Below the pieces are notes generated by a model, which did not search any database, was not told the DNA's origin, and was given only the letters and a program-made list of their open reading frames with translations. Source: Candidatus Desulfatifera sulfidica (lineage in GTDB: Bacteria; Desulfobacterota; Desulfobulbia; Desulfobulbales; Desulfocapsaceae). Taken from it: DNA of 40,352 nucleotides. The position numbers and the translations under genes were made by a program. The stretch is taken from contig JACNLK010000030.1 in assembly GCA_014381505.1 (NCBI GenBank), positions 1 to 40,352 on the forward strand. Direction: 5' to 3'. Below, piece after piece: positions 34,992 to 40,352 of the stretch (its first letter is position 1; the number at the start of each line of letters is the position of its first letter).

Positions 34992-35906
34992 ATGCAGACG
35001 CATCTCAAATCATTACATGACTTTACAAAGGAAGAACTGGTCACCTTCATCACCCGTGCCATCACACTCAAAACCGAACGACAGCAGGGCGTCGTTCACC
35101 AGCAACTGAGTGGCAAGACCATCGGTCTGATCTTCGAAAAACCCTCGACCAGGACCCGCGTCTCTTTTGAAGCGGCCATGTATGGGCTGGGTGGACAGGT
35201 CATCTTCCTTTCCGGACGCGACACCCAGCTGGCTCGAAGTGAGCCGCTCAAAGACATGGCCCGTGTCATGGCCCGCTACGTGGACGGTATGGTGGTGCGG
35301 ACCTTTGGTCAAAATGTGGTTGAAGAACTGGCAACTTACTCAGACGTGCCAGTGATCAACGCCCTGACAGACCTCCATCATCCCTGTCAGATTCTCAGTG
35401 ATATCATGACAGTGATCGAGAAAAAAGGGGCCATTGAAGATCTGAAAATCGCCTGGGTGGGAGATGGCAACAACATGGCCAATTCCTGGATTCAGGCCGC
35501 CAGCCGTCTCGGCTTCGAGCTGATCCTGGCCTGCCCCGAGGGCTACGACCCCAATCCGGAGATTCTGACCACAGCCCTGGCCCATGCGAGCAAACCCATC
35601 ACCTTGCTGCGCGATCCGGTCGAGGCGGTCAAAGAGGCCGACGTCATCAATGTCGATGTCTGGGCCTCCATGGGTCAGGAGTCTGAACAGGACAAACGGC
35701 TGGCCGTATTCCAAAGCTACCAGGTCAATGACCAGCTGCTGGCCCGGGCCCCGGAAACAGCTATCGTCCTGCATTGTCTGCCGGCGCACCGCGGCGAAGA
35801 AATCACCGACGAGGTCCTTGAGTCCCCACGCTGCGTGGCCTTTGACCAAGCTGAAAATAAAATGCACATGCACAAGGCAATCCTTGAGCAATTGATCGGA
35901 GACTGA
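34992..35906 (+). CDS. argF: Ornithine carbamoyltransferase
   Basis: 304 residues. It makes citrulline from ornithine and carbamoyl phosphate. The carbamoyl-phosphate loop is STRTR (52-56) inside [13 protein letters not shown], the second site is HHPCQILSD (129-137), the ornithine region is WASMGQE, and [11 protein letters not shown] carries the catalytic Cys. These are OTCase rather than ATCase signatures. Carbamoyl phosphate is also the HypF substrate for the hydrogenase CN ligands. argG begins 5 bases after the stop. Confidence 0.96.
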   Translation: MQTHLKSLHDFTKEELVTFITRAITLKTERQQGVVHQQLSGKTIGLIFEKPSTRTRVSFEAAMYGLGGQVIFLSGRDTQLARSEPLKDMARVMARYVDGMVVRTFGQNVVEELATYSDVPVINALTDLHHPCQILSDIMTVIEKKGAIEDLKIAWVGDGNNMANSWIQAASRLGFELILACPEGYDPNPEILTTALAHASKPITLLRDPVEAVKEADVINVDVWASMGQESEQDKRLAVFQSYQVNDQLLARAPETAIVLHCLPAHRGEEITDEVLESPRCVAFDQAENKMHMHKAILEQLIGD

Positions 35907-35911
35907 ACAAC

Positions 35912-37114
35912 ATGGATGTGAAAAAAATCGTACTGGCCTATTCAGGTGGCCTCGACACCTCAGTCATCCTGAAATGGCTGGCCGAAGAGTATAAATGCCC
36001 AGTAATCGCCTATGCCGCCGACGTTGGCCAGACAGAAGACTGGGATGCCGTCCGTGAAAAAGGCATGGCCACCGGTGCCGAGAAGGTCATCATCTCCGAC
36101 CTCAAAGAAGAATTCGTCAGCGATTACATCTTCCCGGCCTTCCGCTCCAACGCCATCTACGAGGGCTCCTATCTACTGGGTACCTCACTGGCCCGGCCGA
36201 TCATTGGCAAGGAGCAGGTCCGCATCGCCCATCAGGAAGGGGCAGATGCTGTCAGCCATGGAGCGACCGGCAAGGGAAATGATCAGGTCCGATTCGAGCT
36301 GGCCTATCTTGGTATCGATCCCTCGCTCAAGATCATCGCGCCATGGCGCTTCTGGGACCTCAATTCCCGCAAGAAACTGGTTGAATTCGCCAAAGAACAC
36401 AACATCCCGGTTCCAACCACCAAAAAGAACCCCTACAGTTCGGATGAAAACCTTCTGCACATCAGCTTTGAGGGCGGTCTGCTGGAGGATCCCTGGAATG
36501 AGCCGGACGAGGACATGTTCAAACTGACCGTGGCCCCTGAGCATGCCCCGGACACCCCCACCTATCTTGAAATTGATTTTGAAAACGGCAATCCCGTGGC
36601 CCTGGATGGCGAGCGCCTGGCCCCGCTGCCCCTGTTCACCAGACTCAACCAACTCGCCGGCAGCAACGGCATCGGCCGTCTTGATCTGGTGGAGAATCGC
36701 TTCGTTGGCATGAAGTCACGCGGTGTTTACGAGACCCCGGGCGGGACCCTGCTCCGTGCAGCGCACCGTGATCTGGAGACCATCACCATGGATCGCGAAG
36801 TCATGCGCATCCGCGACTCCCTGATCGCCCGCTACGCCGAACTGATCTACAACGGCTTCTGGTTCTCTCCCGAACGTGAACTCCTGCAGACCACCATGGA
36901 TGCCAGCCAGAAAACCGTCAATGGCACAGTACGCATGAAGCTTTACAAGGGGAACTGTATTCCCGTGGGCCGTAAATCCGAACAGTCTCTGTATCAGGAA
37001 AGCTTTGCCACATTTGAAGAGGACGAGGTCTACAATCAGGCCGATGCCGGTGGCTTCATTCGTCTCAATGGCCTGCGTCTGCAGATTCAGGCCATGCAGA
37101 ACAAGGGACGCTGA
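35912..37114 (+). CDS. argG: Argininosuccinate synthase
   Basis: 400 residues, type I length. It condenses citrulline and aspartate using ATP. The N-type PP-loop is [10 protein letters not shown] near the N-terminus. [16 protein letters not shown] binds citrulline and aspartate, and [14 protein letters not shown] and ETPGGTLL follow. It is 5 bases from argF and 4 bases from argH, consistent with one transcript. Confidence 0.97.
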   Translation: MDVKKIVLAYSGGLDTSVILKWLAEEYKCPVIAYAADVGQTEDWDAVREKGMATGAEKVIISDLKEEFVSDYIFPAFRSNAIYEGSYLLGTSLARPIIGKEQVRIAHQEGADAVSHGATGKGNDQVRFELAYLGIDPSLKIIAPWRFWDLNSRKKLVEFAKEHNIPVPTTKKNPYSSDENLLHISFEGGLLEDPWNEPDEDMFKLTVAPEHAPDTPTYLEIDFENGNPVALDGERLAPLPLFTRLNQLAGSNGIGRLDLVENRFVGMKSRGVYETPGGTLLRAAHRDLETITMDREVMRIRDSLIARYAELIYNGFWFSPERELLQTTMDASQKTVNGTVRMKLYKGNCIPVGRKSEQSLYQESFATFEEDEVYNQADAGGFIRLNGLRLQIQAMQNKGR

Positions 37115-37118
37115 GCAG

Positions 37119-38507
37119 ATGAGCCAAGGATCAGGAAAAATGTGGGGCGGGCGTTTCGAAGCCGGGACAGCAGCCTCTGTTGAGGCCTTCACCGCCTCGA
37201 TCCATTATGATTCCCGCCTGTATAAGTACGATATTGCCGGCAGTCGGGCACACGCAACCATGCTCAAGGATAACGGCCTGTTGAGCGCTGAGGAGCTGGC
37301 GGCCATCCTCGGAGGCCTTGCTGAGATTGAAAACGAGATTGACGGGGGGACCTTCGAGTTTCGACGTGAACTGGAAGATATTCACATGAATATCGAAAAG
37401 GCGCTGATCGAGCGGATCGGTCCAGCCGGGGCCAAACTCCACAGCGCCCGCAGTCGTAACGACCAGATTGCCCTTGACCTGCGCCTCTATCTACGCGACG
37501 AGTGCGATCGCCTCATGGATCTCCTGGACGCTGTACGCGGGGCCTTCGTCAGCCTGGGCCGCACCTACCTTGGGAAATTCATGCCCGGCTACACCCATCT
37601 GCAAAGGGCCCAGCCAGTCCTCATTTCCCACCACATGCTCGCCTATTTCGAGATGTTCAGTCGTGACCGTGAACGCTTGGCTGACTGCCGAAAGCGCATC
37701 AATATCATGCCCCTGGGTTGTGCGGCCATGGCCGGAACCGGATTGCCCATTGACCGACGACAGGTGGCCGAACTGCTTGATTTCCCGGAAGTAACAGCCA
37801 ACTCCATGGACACCTCAGGCGACCGCGACTTTGCCATCGAGTTTGTCAGCTGTTGCACTCTCATCCACCTCCACCTCTCGCGTCTGTCTGAAGAACTGGT
37901 TCTCTGGTCAAGTCAGGAATTTGCCTTTGTGGACATCGATGACCGCTTCTGCACCGGCTCATCCATCATGCCACAAAAGAAGAATCCGGACATCCCGGAG
38001 CTGATCCGCGGCAAGACCGGTCGGGTGGTGGGCAGCCTCATGGCCCTGATCACCCTGGTGAAAGGCCTGCCCCTCACCTACAACCGTGATCTCCAGGAAG
38101 ATAAAGAACCCGTCTTTGATACCGTGGATACGGTTTCGGCCTCACTGGCCATCACTACGGAACTGATGGCAAATCTGAAATTTAAGACCGCACGCCTGGA
38201 TGAAGCCACGCGTACCGGATTCATGACCGCCACTGATCTTGCCGATTATCTGGTTTTAAAAAACATACCCTTCCGTGACGCCCACTCCATCGTCGGCAAG
38301 GCCGTGGCCAGCTGTATCGAACGCGGTTGCGAACTGACCGACCTGAATCTGGCTGAACTGCAGGAATTCTCACCAATGATCGGCAAGGATTTGTTCGAAG
38401 TCCTGAGCGTTGAGGGTTCAGTGAACAGCCGTATCTCCGAAGGTGGGACCAGCCTGATCCGGGTGACAGAAGCCCTGGAAAAGGCCGAACAAGAGGTTAC
38501 GGGCTGA
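37119..38507 (+). CDS. argH: Argininosuccinate lyase
   Basis: 462 residues. It cleaves argininosuccinate to arginine and fumarate. The superfamily signature GSSIMPQKKNPDIPELIRGK with its catalytic Ser loop is present. MWGGRFEAG near the N-terminus and HSARSRNDQIALDLRLYLRD are typical. The frame is open far into argG; ATG 37119 (MSQGSGKMWGGRF), 4 bases after the argG stop, was chosen because it gives the standard N-terminus. Confidence 0.97.
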   Translation: MSQGSGKMWGGRFEAGTAASVEAFTASIHYDSRLYKYDIAGSRAHATMLKDNGLLSAEELAAILGGLAEIENEIDGGTFEFRRELEDIHMNIEKALIERIGPAGAKLHSARSRNDQIALDLRLYLRDECDRLMDLLDAVRGAFVSLGRTYLGKFMPGYTHLQRAQPVLISHHMLAYFEMFSRDRERLADCRKRINIMPLGCAAMAGTGLPIDRRQVAELLDFPEVTANSMDTSGDRDFAIEFVSCCTLIHLHLSRLSEELVLWSSQEFAFVDIDDRFCTGSSIMPQKKNPDIPELIRGKTGRVVGSLMALITLVKGLPLTYNRDLQEDKEPVFDTVDTVSASLAITTELMANLKFKTARLDEATRTGFMTATDLADYLVLKNIPFRDAHSIVGKAVASCIERGCELTDLNLAELQEFSPMIGKDLFEVLSVEGSVNSRISEGGTSLIRVTEALEKAEQEVTG

Positions 38508-38508
38508 C

Positions 38509-38985
38509 ATGTTGAAGAGTGGCTGGCTGGCCGGTGCAACCCTGACCGTGGCGCTCAGCCTGGGCCTCAGCCTCGGCGGTTGCGGTTTCAAGACTCCACC
38601 ACTGCCACCTGAGGCGGTCGTACCAGAAACAATCACGGATCTGCGCGCCACTGTCACAGAGAATGGACTCATTTTGAACTGGTCCTATCCGCGTCAAACC
38701 ATCCATGGCCGGGAACTGACCAGAATCGACAGTTTTGAGCTCTACCGGGCCGAGGTCCCCGTGGATCAGGTCTGTGACAACTGCCCAATTCCCTTTGGCC
38801 GCCCGCTCACCGTTACAGGCGGCGAAATCGACCGGGAAGAGGGCCGTACCGCTCACTATGAATACACAAGCCTGCGCCCCAACCACACCTATTCATTCAA
38901 GGTTCAGGCGCGCAACAGCTGGTGGGCCGTCAGCAGCGATTCAAACACCATCAGCATAACCTGGCCACCGGCAGACAACAACTAA
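38509..38985 (+). CDS. Lipoprotein with LptM-like N-terminus and FnIII-like domain
   Basis: 158 residues. A lipoprotein signal (MLKSGWLAGATLTVALSLGL, lipobox SLGGC with Cys about 25) leads to GCGFKTPPLPPE. This resembles the GCGxKGPLxxPP start of LptM/YifL lipoproteins, which in gammaproteobacteria are encoded just before dapF. The rest (about 42-155) has the look of a fibronectin type III domain: ITDLRATVTENGLILNWSYP, FELYRAEV, YEYTSLRPNHTYSFKVQARN. C90/C93 (QVCDNCP) sit in a loop. It starts one base after the argH stop and precedes lysA-dapF. Outer-membrane lipoprotein location is likely; function unknown. Confidence 0.82.
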   Translation: MLKSGWLAGATLTVALSLGLSLGGCGFKTPPLPPEAVVPETITDLRATVTENGLILNWSYPRQTIHGRELTRIDSFELYRAEVPVDQVCDNCPIPFGRPLTVTGGEIDREEGRTAHYEYTSLRPNHTYSFKVQARNSWWAVSSDSNTISITWPPADNN

Positions 38986-39015
38986 TCACACACAACATTC
39001 CCGCAGGAAAGAACA

Positions 39016-40281
39016 GTGAATCATTTTCAATTCCAAAACGGCACCCTCCACTGCGAGGAGACTCCGGTCAGCGAGATCGCTCGGACCGTGGGCACCCCTT
39101 TCTATCTCTACAGTCGGGCCACACTCGAACGCCATTTCAAGGCCTTTGACCAGAGTTTCGGCGATATAGATCATCTCACCTGCTTTGCTGTGAAGGCCTG
39201 TTCCAATATTGCAGTGCTCAACCTCTTTGCCAAACTGGGCGGTGGGGCAGATATCGTCTCCGGCGGCGAGTTATTCCGGGCCCTCAAGGCCGGAATCCCG
39301 GCGAGCAAAATCATCTACTCCGGAGTGGGCAAAACCGAGGCCGAACTGAGAGCCGGGCTCACAGCCGGAATTTTGATGTTCAACGTGGAATCGGCTCAAG
39401 AACTCGAACGTCTGCAGCGGGTTGCCGCAGACATGAACGTGACCGCACCCGTCGCTTTTCGGGTCAATCCTGATGTTGACCCCAAAACCCACGCCTACAT
39501 CTCCACGGGACTTGCCAAAAACAAATTCGGCATTCCCATCCAGGAGGCAGGCGAACTCTATCAGCAAGCTGCTGCAATGGAGCATATTACGGTCAAAGGA
39601 ATCAGTTGCCACATCGGCTCCCAGCTGACCCTGATTTCACCTTTTATCGAGTCGCTGGTAAAAGTCAAAGCCTTTGTCGGGCAACTCAATGATCAGGGCA
39701 TCAGCATAGACCACATCGACCTTGGCGGCGGTGTGGGTATTACCTATGACGGCGAACAACCTCCGCATCCGCAAGAGTATGCCCGGGCAATCAAAGATGA
39801 ACTGGGTGATCTCAAGGCCACCCTGATCTTTGAGCCGGGCCGGGTCATCGTCGGCAACGCCGGTATCCTGATCACCGAGGTCCAGTACACCAAGAGTAAC
39901 CGTGGCGGAGAGAACGAAAAAAAATTCGTGGTTGTTGACGCAGCCATGAATGACCTGACCCGGCCAAGCCTGTATGATGCCTATCATCGGATTGAGCCGG
40001 TCATGGATCAGGGCGCCGCCCATGAACGGGTGGATATTGTCGGCCCAATCTGTGAAACCGGTGATTTCCTGGCCCGTGACCGTGAGCTGCCCAGAGTGGA
40101 GCAGGGCGACCTGCTGGCGGTCATGAGTGCCGGTGCCTATGGTTTTACCATGTCCTCCAACTACAACTCCCGGCCCCGCGTGGCCGAGGTTTTGGTGGAC
40201 GGCACATCCCACACCGTCATCCGTGAGCGGGAGACTCTGGAGTCCCTGATCAACGGCGAACATATTCCGGAATACAAATGA
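39016..40281 (+). CDS. lysA: Diaminopimelate decarboxylase
   Basis: 421 residues, fold III PLP decarboxylase making L-lysine from meso-DAP. PLP Lys60 is in CFAVKACSN. Other motifs are GGGADIVSGGELFRALKAG, SCHIGSQL, DLGGGVGITY, FEPGRVIVGNAG, the catalytic GPICETGDFLA and SAGAYGFTMSSNYNSRPR. The start is GTG 39016, preceded by AGGAAAG at good spacing. Its stop overlaps the dapF start (ATGA), so the last two steps of lysine synthesis are coupled. Confidence 0.97.
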   Translation: MNHFQFQNGTLHCEETPVSEIARTVGTPFYLYSRATLERHFKAFDQSFGDIDHLTCFAVKACSNIAVLNLFAKLGGGADIVSGGELFRALKAGIPASKIIYSGVGKTEAELRAGLTAGILMFNVESAQELERLQRVAADMNVTAPVAFRVNPDVDPKTHAYISTGLAKNKFGIPIQEAGELYQQAAAMEHITVKGISCHIGSQLTLISPFIESLVKVKAFVGQLNDQGISIDHIDLGGGVGITYDGEQPPHPQEYARAIKDELGDLKATLIFEPGRVIVGNAGILITEVQYTKSNRGGENEKKFVVVDAAMNDLTRPSLYDAYHRIEPVMDQGAAHERVDIVGPICETGDFLARDRELPRVEQGDLLAVMSAGAYGFTMSSNYNSRPRVAEVLVDGTSHTVIRERETLESLINGEHIPEYK

Positions 40282-40352
40282 ATTTCCCAATCCCATTCAC
40301 CAAAATGAGCGGCACCGGCAATGATTTTATTGTCATCGATCACCGTGTTTCC
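40278..40352 (+). CDS. dapF: Diaminopimelate epimerase (5' end only)
   Basis: Only 25 codons lie in the window. They read MNFPIPFTKMSGTGNDFIVI and continue DHRVS, matching the conserved DapF N-terminus with the KM-GxGNDF motif. The ATG overlaps the lysA stop by 4 bases. DapF interconverts LL- and meso-DAP, the substrate of LysA and a peptidoglycan precursor. The gene continues beyond the window. Confidence 0.93.
   Translation, partial: MNFPIPFTKMSGTGNDFIVIDHRVS

Overview
The window looks like chromosomal DNA of a Gram-negative anaerobe, most likely a Desulfobacterota (deltaproteobacterial) lineage close to Desulfobulbales. This is inferred from gene content, not from a search: a DUF3373-type outer-membrane protein, a membrane-bound group 1 [NiFe] hydrogenase with its cytochrome b and complete hyp set, LPS-export genes next to rpoN, many PAS/GAF sensor kinases, and an arg/lys/dap cluster. 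No tRNA, rRNA, CRISPR array, transposase or phage gene was seen.

Layout. 1-3746: 3' end of an outer-membrane protein, a perfect-palindrome terminator, a PgeF-type multicopper-oxidase-fold protein, a convergent EEP-family hydrolase and hemC. 3747-14404: a minus-strand hydrogenase locus, read in transcription order as small subunit, large subunit, cytochrome b, hypF, hypC, hypD, hypE, maturation endopeptidase, hypA, hypB. It encodes the enzyme, its quinone-side electron acceptor and a full maturation set. 14800-17227: a PcnB-type nucleotidyltransferase and an FMN enzyme of the nitronate monooxygenase family (minus strand). 17504-22007: hisS, aspS, bioA (plus strand). 21992-26813: minus-strand genes including lptA-lptB-rpoN, followed downstream by a WYL regulator, a small membrane protein and a YfbR-like nucleotidase. 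27304-32566: a three-gene signalling cassette (heme-binding sensor kinase, single-domain response regulator, REC-PAS-PAS-kinase-REC hybrid) joined by 4-nt stop/start overlaps. 32651-40352: argB-argD, argF-argG-argH, a lipoprotein, lysA and the start of dapF, closely packed on the plus strand.

The most unusual structure is a family of three about 87-bp elements around hypB (3803-3889, 3969-4054, 5035-5122). Each has long, nearly perfect inverted-repeat arms whose sequence differs from copy to copy. Each encloses a central core that is recognisably the same in all three, with two conserved blocks around an inner segment that forms a clear short hairpin in two copies. Conserved loop with private but self-complementary arms is not what a simple IS remnant or an ordinary terminator looks like, and it is the best candidate here for something undescribed. 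Secondary points are the c-heme sensor kinase cassette, which sits where kdsC/lptC would usually lie upstream of lptA, a possible 19-codon coupling ORF in front of lptB, and an LptM-like lipoprotein N-terminus fused to an FnIII-like domain.

Start sites were adjusted where a Shine-Dalgarno sequence or family N-terminus favoured a shorter reading; these choices are stated in each entry. All calls rest on reading the sequence and on remembered family motifs; nothing was searched or computed.
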